Below are positions 1-7,695 of a stretch of 64,000 bases of DNA, piece by piece. Each line of letters starts with the position of its first letter. Positions within the stretch are counted from its first letter, which is position 1. Source of the DNA: Candidatus Binatia bacterium (GTDB taxonomy: Bacteria; Vulcanimicrobiota; Vulcanimicrobiia; Vulcanimicrobiales; Vulcanimicrobiaceae); contig DATKMJ010000027.1 in NCBI GenBank assembly GCA_035541935.1, forward strand, positions 1 through 64,000, in the 5' to 3' direction. The translations under genes and the position numbers were made by a program. The notes under the pieces were generated by a model, which made no database searches, was not told where the DNA came from, and saw only the letters and a list, made by a program, of their open reading frames with translations.

Positions 1-310
1 TAATCTTCAGGAAGCGGTAGAGGGCCCGGATCGAGGAGAGCTTCCGGCAGACGGTCCGGCTGTTGTAGTTGTGGGCGTCGAACATGTGCGCGATGTACTG
101 GCGGATCTGCGACGGCGTCACGTCCCGCAGCGACGGGACGAACGCCGCGAACTCCATGAGGTCGCGCTCGTAGGCCGCCACCGTGAGCGGGCTGCGCTTG
201 CGCTCGGTGAGCAGGTACCCCGTCAGGTCCCGGATCAGGGGGTCCGGCCCCGGCGCGGCCTTGGTTTTCGGGCTTTTCCCTGGCTTCTTCGTGCTTGCTG
301 AATGCGACAT
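1..310 (-). CDS. Xer-type tyrosine recombinase, N-terminal part (cut by window edge)
   Basis: This minus-strand frame opens at ATG 310 and runs off the left edge without a stop, so only about 103 N-terminal residues are visible. After a basic, low-complexity leader (about residues 8-22) comes the SAM-like DNA-binding domain of XerC/XerD-type recombinases. Its typical features are a helix containing 'SPLTVAAYERDL', then 'VTPSQIRQYIAHM' and 'SRTVCRKLSSIRALYRFL'. The catalytic R-H-R-H-R-Y domain lies outside the window, so XerC, XerD and a phage or integron integrase cannot be told apart. The housekeeping role would be resolving chromosome dimers at dif. The repeats directly upstream are unusual for a plain xerC promoter region. 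Confidence 0.8.
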   Translation of the reverse strand, partial: MSHSASTKKPGKSPKTKAAPGPDPLIRDLTGYLLTERKRSPLTVAAYERDLMEFAAFVPSLRDVTPSQIRQYIAHMFDAHNYNSRTVCRKLSSIRALYRFLKI

Positions 311-317
311 AATAAAC

Positions 318-528
318 CTTTCATCGCATTCGAGCGCGAAAGGGAGAAGCCCTTCCGGCGTGCTTCAAGCGCTCGAATGCGATGAAAGCTTGGGGGGCAA
401 GAACCTGAAGCGCGAAAGGGAGAAAGCCCTTCCGCCGTGATTCAGCGCGCGAAGGCGATGAAAAGGTCCGGGGCTGGGGCCAGCGGCCCGGCGTGGTCCA
501 GCGCGCGAATGCGATGAAAAGGTCGGGA
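318..528. repeat. Inverted and direct repeats upstream of the recombinase
   Basis: A perfect 20-bp inverted repeat has arms at 318-337 and 369-388 (right arm gcgctcgaatgcgatgaaag) separated by 31 bp. The right arm recurs in degenerate direct copies around 443-466 and 499-523, sharing gcgcgaa(t/g)gcgatgaaaa. A second block, gcgcgaaagggaga(a)agcccttccg, occurs at 334-356 and at 410-434. The array therefore holds two to three imperfect tandem units of about 60-75 bp. It lies 8 bp upstream of the recombinase start and fills most of the 311-616 gap. Neither a dif site nor an attC shape is evident. Whether it binds a protein, is a REP-like element or is eroded tandem duplication cannot be decided from the sequence. 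Confidence 0.75.
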
Positions 529-550
529 GCAGGGGCTGGGGGCAACGGCT

Positions 551-579
551 AAAGAGGGCCCGGTTTAGGGGCCCCTTCT
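551..579 (-). terminator. Putative terminator after the GH114 gene
   Basis: The arms 551-561 and 569-579 can form a stem built on GGGCCC/GGGCCC, with two G-U pairs and one mismatch on the minus-strand RNA. The stem is closed by a short loop and its distal strand ends in UCUUU. It lies just downstream of the GH114 stop in the reading direction. The U-tract is short, so the call is tentative. Confidence 0.35.
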
Positions 580-616
580 GCATCTCGGGTCCGGACCTAG
601 GGTCGCGGTCTAAGAA

Positions 617-1492
617 CTACCGGCTGCCGGTGCAGGTGACGATCCAGGCCGTTAGTTGGAGTTTCTTGAGGATCGCCGTCTCGTCGTATTGAGCCGTGTC
701 CGGGCAGGCTTTGTCCTCGAAGTCTTGCTGGCTGAGGTTGTACTCGACGTCTACGACGAGCCGATTGGTCTGCGTGTAAACCTGGAACTCGTTGCACCAG
801 CCTTGCTTGTAGCACTCCTCGACGACGGCGAAGTCGTAGACCTTCACGAGGTCCTTGACCTGGTCGTTGTCGCCCTTCTCGTCGGCGGTGAGGCCGTCGG
901 CGTGGGCCTGCTGCGCGACCCAGGTGTCGTAGGTCAGCTGCTCGTCGTACGTCAGCGGGAAGCCGGTTTTGTTCTCGTAGCCGTCGAGATTGTCGGGATC
1001 TACGCCGTCGAAGCCCTTCTGCTTGCAGAGGGCCAGGCGGTTGGCCATGATCGGCTCGAGGATCGAGGTCTGGCGGATGTCGAGCCATCGCTCGCCCTTC
1101 CAGTGTCCGTCGGGCTTACCGATGACGCTTTTGGGGAACTGGCCGGCGTCGGGACGCCACTTCTCCCAGGTCCCGACGCTGATGTAGCACATGACCTTCC
1201 GCCCCATCGCATGGAGTTTCGAGACGACCTTCGCCGACGTGTCGAACATATCGACGTCGTAGATGTCGGCATTTACGGTGAGGTCGAGCTTGCCGTCGTA
1301 CTGGATTTGGTACGACTCGCCGGGCGTTGGGACCCAGAGCGAGCCGCTCGCGGGCTTAGCCTGAGCGATCGCGCCGGCGGACGGCGTCAGGGCGCTAGGC
1401 CCGCACGACGCGAGGAGCGCGGCCAAAAGGGTTGCGGCCGCGAGAGCTCTTGCGGAGAATGCGCCGTTAGGCGCTTGCTTGATAGTAAACAT
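617..1492 (-). CDS. GH114-family lipoprotein (polygalactosaminidase-like)
   Basis: The protein has 291 residues and begins with a lipoprotein signal peptide whose lipobox is LLAS-C30, so it should be exported and lipid-anchored. The mature part is a TIM-barrel glycosidase of the GH114/endo-alpha-1,4-polygalactosaminidase type. Visible features are an early strand with 'YQIQYDGKLDL', 'KVMCYISVGTWEKWRPD', 'WLDIRQ' and the acidic cluster 'GFDGVDPDNLDGY' near residue 150. Family members cleave galactosamine-containing exopolysaccharide, but the substrate here is not known. ATG 1492 is preceded by a good AGGAGGG Shine-Dalgarno. No operon partner is evident; the cyclase fusion gene upstream is 24 bp away in the same direction. 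Confidence 0.75.
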   Translation of the reverse strand: MFTIKQAPNGAFSARALAAATLLAALLASCGPSALTPSAGAIAQAKPASGSLWVPTPGESYQIQYDGKLDLTVNADIYDVDMFDTSAKVVSKLHAMGRKVMCYISVGTWEKWRPDAGQFPKSVIGKPDGHWKGERWLDIRQTSILEPIMANRLALCKQKGFDGVDPDNLDGYENKTGFPLTYDEQLTYDTWVAQQAHADGLTADEKGDNDQVKDLVKVYDFAVVEECYKQGWCNEFQVYTQTNRLVVDVEYNLSQQDFEDKACPDTAQYDETAILKKLQLTAWIVTCTGSR

Positions 1493-1516
1493 AGCCCTCC
1501 TAACTTTCGACGCCGC

Positions 1517-2362
1517 TCAGCCGGTGCTTTTCGAGCCTCCTTGAACCGCGTGAACCTGCACGGCTTGGTCGAAGCCCTTGAGGATGACGTGCCCGAGGTC
1601 TTCAAACGCCAGATTCTTTCCGATGCACAACTCGGCGATCACGTTCGAGACCAGACTCTGCTCGGGCGCGGCGTGCGAGCAGAGTCTCGACGCTAGTTGG
1701 ACGGTCGATCCGAAGAGGTCCCGATTGCTCTCCACCGGCTCTCCGGCTGCGGCGCCTATCCGAACCTTTACGCAGGGATCGTCGGTCGTTCTCGCGCGAT
1801 CCGCGAGTTCTTGGTGAATTTGGATCGCGCATCGAACCGCCGCGGCGGCCGAGACGAACGCGGCCATGACGCCGTCGCCGGTGTGCTTGACCTCGCGACC
1901 TCCGAACGAATGGAGAGCGCTTCTCACGATCTCGTCGTGGACGGTGAGCACCGCCATGCCGGCGTCATCCCCGAGACGTTGCGTGAGCGCGGTCGAGTCG
2001 ACGATGTCCGTAAAGAGAATCGTCCGTATCCCCGAATCGTACTCGCGGCCGGCATTACCCGGTATGACCGCGGCGCCGTGCGAATCGACCTCGCTCCCGC
2101 CGAGAAAGCCTTCGGCGACCTCGGGCGCAACCTCGACGATCTTGACGGCGACGAGACCGTGCGCTTCGCGATGGACGCTCATGGCGGCTTCGGGGTCCGG
2201 CGCGCTGCAGAGGCAGAACACCTTGCCTTGGGCTTCGTTGAGCCAATACTTGTGGTATTCGACGCCGTACTTCGCTTGCGTCTCGACATCCGACAAATGC
2301 GCCGCAGCAACCGCTTCTGCAGTCACCCCGGGAATCTCGTGGATGTCCATATAGGTCGGCAT
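1517..2362 (-). CDS. DUF4242 domain fused to class III nucleotidyl cyclase
   Basis: The protein has 281 residues and two parts. Residues about 1-85 match the DUF4242 (SCO4226-like, putatively nickel-binding) ferredoxin-like fold, with 'MDIHEIPGVTAEAVAAAH' and 'GVEYHKYWLNEAQGKVFCLC'. Residues about 112-275 form a class III adenylate/guanylate cyclase domain with 'TILFTDIVDSTALTQRLGD', 'VKHTGDGVMAAF' and 'FGSTVQLASRLC'. The metal-binding aspartates of FTDIVDS and the GDG loop are present, so catalysis is plausible. No transmembrane segment is seen, so it should be cytosolic. The small metal- or ligand-binding domain may act as the sensor (inference). ATG 2362 follows a GAGGAG Shine-Dalgarno. 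Confidence 0.8.
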   Translation of the reverse strand: MPTYMDIHEIPGVTAEAVAAAHLSDVETQAKYGVEYHKYWLNEAQGKVFCLCSAPDPEAAMSVHREAHGLVAVKIVEVAPEVAEGFLGGSEVDSHGAAVIPGNAGREYDSGIRTILFTDIVDSTALTQRLGDDAGMAVLTVHDEIVRSALHSFGGREVKHTGDGVMAAFVSAAAAVRCAIQIHQELADRARTTDDPCVKVRIGAAAGEPVESNRDLFGSTVQLASRLCSHAAPEQSLVSNVIAELCIGKNLAFEDLGHVILKGFDQAVQVHAVQGGSKSTG

Positions 2363-2383
2363 GCAAGCTCCTCGTCGTTGGTG

Positions 2384-2893
2384 CTAGATAAGAGCGCTGG
2401 TCGAGACGGAGACTTCAGGCGATTGCATCAGCGTCTGGTAGACGACGCAGTAGCGTTCGGTGAGGCGAACGAGCGCGCTCTTTTGCTCTTCGGAAGCGTC
2501 CGTGTCGAGCGCGAAGTCGAGGCGAATCCGGATGAATCCGACCGGCGCGTCTTTCGCCACTCCCAGCGTCCCTCTGAAGTCGAGATCGCCTTCGGCCCGC
2601 ACGACGCCTTCTCGAATATCGACTCCGATCGCGGTGGCCACGGCGTTGAGCGTTACGCCGGCGCAAGCGACGAGCGCCTCGAGCAGCATATCCCCGGAGC
2701 AGGCGCTCAAGCCGGTCCCGCCCGTTGCCGGATGCAAGCCGGCTTCGACCAGCGCTTTGCCGGTCTGCACGCTGCACGTAACCCCTTCGCCGAGACGTCC
2801 TTCCGCTTTGAGGGTGATCAAAGCGGCGTCCGGCGTTGATTTATAGCGCTCTTTTAAAGGCGCTTGCATAGCGCGAAGGTCTTCAGATTTCAC
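2384..2893 (-). CDS. OsmC-family protein
   Basis: The protein has 169 residues and the OsmC/Ohr fold. It carries the family's 'MQAPLKERYKSTPDAALITL' start, 'EGVTCSVQTGKALVEAGLHP', and the helix 'GDMLLEALVACAGVTLNAVA' with the cysteine that acts as peroxidatic thiol in related proteins. Family members reduce organic hydroperoxides or act as thiol-dependent detoxifiers; this subgroup is not assigned a substrate. GTG 2893 is chosen because family members have a few residues before QAPLKERY; an ATG at 2869 is the alternative. It sits between the cyclase fusion and the phosphoesterase on the same strand, with no overlap to either. Confidence 0.8.
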   Translation of the reverse strand: MKSEDLRAMQAPLKERYKSTPDAALITLKAEGRLGEGVTCSVQTGKALVEAGLHPATGGTGLSACSGDMLLEALVACAGVTLNAVATAIGVDIREGVVRAEGDLDFRGTLGVAKDAPVGFIRIRLDFALDTDASEEQKSALVRLTERYCVVYQTLMQSPEVSVSTSALI

Positions 2894-2956
2894 GGATGGC
2901 CGGACGCTTCGCCGGAAAGCGCCCGGCCCCCGCGAGTCGCTCGCTCTACCGTGGGG

Positions 2957-4345
2957 CTATTGGTCGTCGACCGGCAGTCCCGAGGGCTTCTGATGCAGGA
3001 AGTACTCCCGCGAGTACTTCGAGCCGATCGGTTCGAAGCTCCGCGGCGCTTGATAGAAGTCGAACATGTCGGCGATGCTGTTCGACGTGCCATCGGTCGT
3101 TCCGAGCCGTCCGAGGTTGAACGTATCCTCGACGAACCGGACGATGCTGCCGAACTGGTAGAACGTGTTCGAGATATACCCTGGTTGATACGACGACGTC
3201 TCGCGCGAGTACGGCGAGACGACGATCATCGGCACGCGCAGGCCCGGACCTCCCTGATTGTCGCGCGGCCCCGGGGGAGTCACCGGATCGTAGAAGCCGC
3301 CCCAGTCGTCCCACACGATGATGATCGCGGTGGAGTTCCAGTAGTAGCTCTCTCCGATCGCATTGACGACCGATGCGACCCACGAGGGTCCGGTGTCGGG
3401 GCCCTTGCCGGGATGATCGGAGTTGGCGCCGTCCGGTATCACCCACGATACCGCCGCGAGATTTCCGCTCGAGATGTCGCCGAAGATGTTCGTCTCCGGC
3501 CAGTTGACGTTCGTGCCCCATTCCGGGCCGTAACGCACCGGAGCGATCACGTCGAACGCGTCCCAAATCGCGCCGGAGTTGCCAACCTTCGGCGTGTAGT
3601 ATTTCCACGATACCGAGTGCGCGTCGAGGAGATCCCGCAGCGTGTCGTAGGTATACGGCGGGAACGAGGTCGTGCATGGGAACGGCCCGTCGCCGGCCTC
3701 GTACTGCAGGCTCGTGGTGATCAACGTCGTCGTCGTGCCGGGCGCGGAGTCGCAACCCCACACGCCGCTGTACGGCGGATTGTCGATCAGACTATCGGTC
3801 GGATCGATCTCCGTGCCGCCACGAATGAGGTCCTGGTGCGCGGTAAAACTCGCGCTTCCCTGGGTCGCGAACATCGCGTTGGCGAGGCCGTACTCTTGCG
3901 CCATCGTCCAGTACGGCGCGATCTGAGCCGGGTTGACGTACTCGTACGGCGTGGCATTCTCGGACTTGCCGCTACTCGGATACTGGACGTTGTTGAAGCC
4001 GTCCATCTTGCCGTCGTCGTAGGCGACGAGAAAGCCCTTATACCCGTGATTGAGATTCTTGTCGCCCTTGAGGTTGACTTCTTTCAGCGCGATCGGCTCG
4101 GTCTTCTTTCCGACGCGCTTCTTTCCGATGGTCGCGCCCGTCACGCCCGGGAAGGTCGCGAAGAAATCGTTGAACGTGCGATTCTCTTGAATGATGATGA
4201 CGATATGCGAAATGGGCGTGGTCCCATACGCTGGATCGATTGCGCCGTTTCCGCTGGTCAACGCCGGGGAGAACGTACCGCCGCCGCAGGCGGCGAGGGC
4301 GAAGGCTGCGGCGCATAGAGAGGGGCTCAAAGTAAATCTATGCAA
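2957..4345 (-). CDS. Phospholipase C / acid phosphatase-type phosphoesterase lipoprotein (PF04185)
   Basis: The protein has 462 residues, starting with a lipoprotein signal peptide (lipobox ALAA-C20) and a short linker. It then enters the PF04185 phosphoesterase domain at 'ISHIVIIIQENRTFNDFFA', the hallmark metal-binding motif of bacterial phospholipase C and AcpA-like acid phosphatases. Further family blocks are 'HQDLIRGG', 'NNPPYSGVWGCDSAP'-type sequence, and 'AIIIVWDDWGGFYDPVTPP', which carries metal-binding aspartates. It should act outside the cytoplasm, releasing phosphate from phospholipids or other phosphate esters. The start is TTG 4345, backed by a strong AGGAGGT Shine-Dalgarno 6-8 nt upstream. 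It is divergent from the DUF4097-like gene. Confidence 0.85.
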   Translation of the reverse strand: MHRFTLSPSLCAAAFALAACGGGTFSPALTSGNGAIDPAYGTTPISHIVIIIQENRTFNDFFATFPGVTGATIGKKRVGKKTEPIALKEVNLKGDKNLNHGYKGFLVAYDDGKMDGFNNVQYPSSGKSENATPYEYVNPAQIAPYWTMAQEYGLANAMFATQGSASFTAHQDLIRGGTEIDPTDSLIDNPPYSGVWGCDSAPGTTTTLITTSLQYEAGDGPFPCTTSFPPYTYDTLRDLLDAHSVSWKYYTPKVGNSGAIWDAFDVIAPVRYGPEWGTNVNWPETNIFGDISSGNLAAVSWVIPDGANSDHPGKGPDTGPSWVASVVNAIGESYYWNSTAIIIVWDDWGGFYDPVTPPGPRDNQGGPGLRVPMIVVSPYSRETSSYQPGYISNTFYQFGSIVRFVEDTFNLGRLGTTDGTSNSIADMFDFYQAPRSFEPIGSKYSREYFLHQKPSGLPVDDQ

Positions 4346-4447
4346 CGAGGACCTCCTTTACTTGCCTGCATTGTAGCCCGGGCGTGCGCTCGCCGCAACC
4401 CGCGGCGCTCGAAAGGGGCTCGTAACGCCCATGGAAAGGCCCTCTTT

Positions 4448-5170
4448 GTGAGACTCGCAGAGGTACGACGCGCTCTTCTCCTTCTTCCGCTCGCCGCGTG
4501 CAGCGCGCCGGCTCCGTACGTAACGACGGTCGGTATCCTCAAACCCGGCGCGACGATGGCGGTGCGCGTCGGCTCCGGGACGCTCAACGTCTACCAGCCT
4601 GCGGCGGGTCAGCCGCGCGATCTCTACACGGTCTCGGCGATCGCGCTCCCGAAAGAGACGCCGCCGCCACCGCCGCGCGTGCGCGCCGAGCCGCTCGGCG
4701 TCGTCGTGCGCGCTCCGGCGCGGCTCGCATCGCTGCTCGTCCGAGTTCCGGAAGGCGTGAATCTGACGGTCGAGTCGCGCGACGGCAACGTCAACGTCAC
4801 CGACATCGCCGGGAACGCGCGGATCGTCGCCGCGAGGGGCGACGTGAACGTGATGCTTCCGGGCTTCGCGCAGGCCGCCGTCGGCGACGGCGATCTGTCG
4901 GTGACGATGGGCGCGACGCAGTGGCCCGGGACGCTGCACTTCTCGACGCTGCGCGGCGATATCGTGTTGCGGATCAACTCGAAGGCTGCGTTCGGCGTCC
5001 ACCTCCACACGGCGAACGGAACGCTCTTCACCGACTTCGGGCTGCGCGGGACGTCGAATGGGAGCGCGGAGACGATCGACGCAAGCGTGAACGGCGGATC
5101 GCAGCAGCGGATCGACGTCGAGACGTCGCAGGGCGCTATCCGGCTACTTCGTCTCGAGCCCCAGCCGTGA
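4448..5170 (+). CDS. Small lipoprotein with DUF4097-like beta-repeat domain
   Basis: The protein has about 240 residues. GTG 4448 is preferred over upstream in-frame starts because GGAAAGG lies 8 nt before it and the product then begins with a clean lipoprotein signal (PLAA-C18). The mature part shows the pattern of DUF4097/'putative adhesin' beta-solenoid proteins: repeated short strands such as 'VNLTVESRDGNVNVTDIAGN', 'RIVAARGDVNVMLPGF' and 'LSVTMGATQWPGTLHFSTLR'. No enzyme motif is visible and no function is assigned. The 3' end overlaps the convergent panE gene by 27 bp. Confidence 0.7.
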   Translation: MRLAEVRRALLLLPLAACSAPAPYVTTVGILKPGATMAVRVGSGTLNVYQPAAGQPRDLYTVSAIALPKETPPPPPRVRAEPLGVVVRAPARLASLLVRVPEGVNLTVESRDGNVNVTDIAGNARIVAARGDVNVMLPGFAQAAVGDGDLSVTMGATQWPGTLHFSTLRGDIVLRINSKAAFGVHLHTANGTLFTDFGLRGTSNGSAETIDASVNGGSQQRIDVETSQGAIRLLRLEPQP

Positions 5171-6097
5171 GCGGGAGAGCAGCGCCTCTCGAGCTTTGAT
5201 GAGGCGCACCATCGCGTCGTTGTAGGGGGTCGGCGTTGCGGTGCGCCGTCCGAATGCGACGACCGCGCCGTTGATATGATCGATCTCGCTCGGATGGCCC
5301 GATTCGAGATCGTATGCCATCGAACTCTTCGCGTCGGCTCCGAGCGCGACGACTTCGGTGACGTACTGCCAGGGATTGACGAACGGAAGGCTGATCTTCA
5401 GCGCGGCCGCGACGGCGGCGGTCTCTTCGGCGAGCGCCTCGGCGAGGCGCGCGGCGTTGGGATCGCGTGGGATCTCGCCGGCATCGCAATCGAGCAGCGC
5501 CGAGAGCGCGTTGACCGCCGCGTTGGCGACGAGCTTGCCCCAGAGATGGGGCCGTATGTCGTAGACGACCGAGGCCCGCAACCCGCTGCGCGTCAATAAC
5601 TCCGTGACCGTGCGCGCCGTTGTAGCCGCGGCCGTCGTCGCGCCGATAATCGTGTTGCCCTCTTTGGAACTCCGCACGCGCCCCGGGCCGACGGTCTGCG
5701 ACGACTCGGTCGTGATGCCGAGAATCACGGGGACGGCGCCGCCGAGCGCGGTCTTGATCGCGTCTTCGTTCCCCACGCCGTTCTGCAGCGAGACGACCGG
5801 TGCGGCCGGATCGAGCTCGCCGGCAAAGGCGCGCAGGGCCCGGAGCGTGTCGACCGCCTTCACGAAGAGGAAGAGCATCTGCGATCCGTACAGATCGCGC
5901 GCGCGGTGCGCGACGGTGACCGCGCGCTTCGGCTCGTCGTTGACTTGCAGGCCGTTGCGCTCCACCGCCTTTGCAATCGCCGGGTTGTCGTCGAGCACCG
6001 TCACGTCGCAACATCCGGCGAGATGGTACCCGAAGAGCGTCCCCATCGCGCCGGCGCCGATGATCCCGACTCTCGGCCTCGCGCTCTCCTTCTTCAC
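5144..6097 (-). CDS. panE: 2-dehydropantoate 2-reductase
   Basis: The protein has 317 residues and belongs to the ketopantoate reductase (ApbA/PanE) family, which makes pantoate for coenzyme A with NADPH. The N-terminal Rossmann motif is 'VGIIGAGAMGTLFGYHLAG'. 'VSLQNGVGNED' is the typical NGV loop. The catalytic lysine lies in 'HLWGKLVANAAVNAL', and the C-terminal helical domain has the substrate-binding glutamate in 'HPSEIDHINGAVV'. The start GTG 6097 overlaps the stop of the MCE gene (TAGTG), so it is probably translated from the tail of the Mla operon. No panB or panC is seen nearby, and other members of this family reduce different 2-oxoacids. Confidence 0.88.
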   Translation of the reverse strand: MKKESARPRVGIIGAGAMGTLFGYHLAGCCDVTVLDDNPAIAKAVERNGLQVNDEPKRAVTVAHRARDLYGSQMLFLFVKAVDTLRALRAFAGELDPAAPVVSLQNGVGNEDAIKTALGGAVPVILGITTESSQTVGPGRVRSSKEGNTIIGATTAAATTARTVTELLTRSGLRASVVYDIRPHLWGKLVANAAVNALSALLDCDAGEIPRDPNAARLAEALAEETAAVAAALKISLPFVNPWQYVTEVVALGADAKSSMAYDLESGHPSEIDHINGAVVAFGRRTATPTPYNDAMVRLIKAREALLSRSRLGLETK

Positions 6098-7656
6098 TAG
6101 AACTGGTACTGGAAGCCGAACGTGTTGCGGCGCGAGGCGTGCGTCACGTCGCGCTGCCCGAAGAACAACTCGGCCGCGGGGGAGAGATGCAGGTTCCCGT
6201 AGAGGTCGATCATCGGGTACGTGAGATCGTAGATCCGCGTCTCGAAGCCGAGCCCGTGCATCGGGGCGTACGAGCCGAGCACGCCGATCTGCGAGTAGAG
6301 GACGCCGCCTCCGAAATGGAAGTTCCCGGCGTTCTTCTGCAGCAGCGCGTTCCAGGTCGTGTTGTTGCCGATCGCGTTCGCGCCGACGACGAGGCTCGTG
6401 CCCCCGTGCGGCAGGACGACGAGATTGATGTCGCCCAGCGGGCCCTGGCTGCTCGTCAGCACGGGGTTGAGTCCGGGATTGTGCTGCGGCGAGAGGCCGC
6501 TGAGGCGCACCTGCACCGCGATCAGATTGCGCGCGAGCGTCCCGAGCTTCGTCTGCAACTTCGCGCGCGTCGCGGGCGGGATGCCGCCCGGCGTAGCGCC
6601 GGGTGCCGGCGAGAGGTCCGGGTAGGGCGACGTGCTCGGCACCGTTAGGGGATAGGGCGTAGCGCCGGCATCCACGCCGTAGACGCTGCTCGTCCCGCCG
6701 AGCTCGCCGAGAAGCGAGTTCGCCTTCTGCATCACCGCGTCGAGATTCGCGATCGTGTTGCGCATCTGGGCTTGCGTCTGCGGATTGCCGGTGACGGTTC
6801 GCAAGTCTTTCGTGAGCTCCGCGAGCGTCGCCGTCGTGTCGGCGATGCTCTGCGTCGTCGCGAGGATGTTCGCCTTGAGCCGCGGGTCGGTCGCGAGATC
6901 CTGCAGCGCGCTCATCGATTTGTTCAACGAGACGGCGGTCGATTGGAACTCGTCGAGCAATGCCGAGACCTTCTTCGAGTCCGTCGTCGCCGCGCCATTG
7001 AGCGTCGCCGAGAGTTCGACGACGTTCGCGCTTGCCGCGCCGAGGTTTCCTTCGAGATTCGAGCCGAGCGCGAGCAGCTCTGTCGAGAGTCGCTGCATCG
7101 AGGCCTTCGTCGTCAGCGTGAGGTCGTTGGCGTTGTCGAGCGTGGACTGTAACGTGCTGAGGAGCTTCGGCGTCCGGGCTTCGATTTCGGCCATCACCGT
7201 GTCGAAGCGCTTGAGCTCGCCCTGGCCTTGCTCGAGCAGATCGGCGATGGTTGCGGTGTTGCTGCCTCGCGGCTGGTCTGCGAGCGGGAGCACCTGTCGC
7301 GGCAGCAGCGCGATCGGAGGCTTCTGCCGCGGCGGCACGATGATGACGGATGGAGAGCCGGTGAGCGGTGCCTGAATGAGAAAGCGCGAGGCGGCCGGCA
7401 CGTCGATGTCGCGATTGACCGCGAGAATCACGTCGACCGTGTTGTCGGGGAGCAGCACGATGGAGTCGACGGAGCCGACGTCCACGCCGCTGAAGTAGAC
7501 CAGCGCGCCGGGCGTGAGGCCGGCGGCAGACTGGAAGCGCACGCCGACGCGATAGCCCGTATGGCGCGTGCCAAAATCGGTCACGAGATAGAATATTCCG
7601 AAGAGCAGGAGCAGCGCGATGATCGCGAACGCGCCAACCTGTGCTTGCCTCGTCAT
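6097..7656 (-). CDS. MCE-domain lipid-transport protein with beta-rich C-terminus (MlaD-like)
   Basis: The protein has 519 residues. One N-terminal transmembrane helix (about residues 8-28) anchors it in the inner membrane. A single MCE domain follows (about 34-115, with 'VGVRFQSAAGLTPGALVYF' and 'GSVDSIVLLPDNTVDVIL'). Next is a long alpha-helical region (about 135-330) rich in heptad-like leucine and threonine. The last 130 or so residues alternate polar and hydrophobic residues, are rich in G, Y and F, and end '...RRNTFGFQYQF' with a terminal aromatic. That ending resembles outer-membrane beta-barrel strands and is unusual for E. coli MlaD (183 aa). It follows mlaF after a 39-bp gap. Its role would be ferrying lipids across the envelope for the MlaEF ABC unit. 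Confidence 0.85.
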   Translation of the reverse strand: MTRQAQVGAFAIIALLLLFGIFYLVTDFGTRHTGYRVGVRFQSAAGLTPGALVYFSGVDVGSVDSIVLLPDNTVDVILAVNRDIDVPAASRFLIQAPLTGSPSVIIVPPRQKPPIALLPRQVLPLADQPRGSNTATIADLLEQGQGELKRFDTVMAEIEARTPKLLSTLQSTLDNANDLTLTTKASMQRLSTELLALGSNLEGNLGAASANVVELSATLNGAATTDSKKVSALLDEFQSTAVSLNKSMSALQDLATDPRLKANILATTQSIADTTATLAELTKDLRTVTGNPQTQAQMRNTIANLDAVMQKANSLLGELGGTSSVYGVDAGATPYPLTVPSTSPYPDLSPAPGATPGGIPPATRAKLQTKLGTLARNLIAVQVRLSGLSPQHNPGLNPVLTSSQGPLGDINLVVLPHGGTSLVVGANAIGNNTTWNALLQKNAGNFHFGGGVLYSQIGVLGSYAPMHGLGFETRIYDLTYPMIDLYGNLHLSPAAELFFGQRDVTHASRRNTFGFQYQF

Positions 7657-7695
7657 TACGGTCCTATTACCCCTCCGCGGAAAAAGAGCCTTCGC

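Noticed and set aside
318-528. Integron attC array or CRISPR
   Set aside because: Repeats are degenerate, unevenly spaced and contain no cassette genes or spacer pattern.
2864-4318. 484-residue plus-strand open frame
   Set aside because: It is antisense to the phosphoesterase gene and rich in Arg and Val without domain features; high GC produces such frames.
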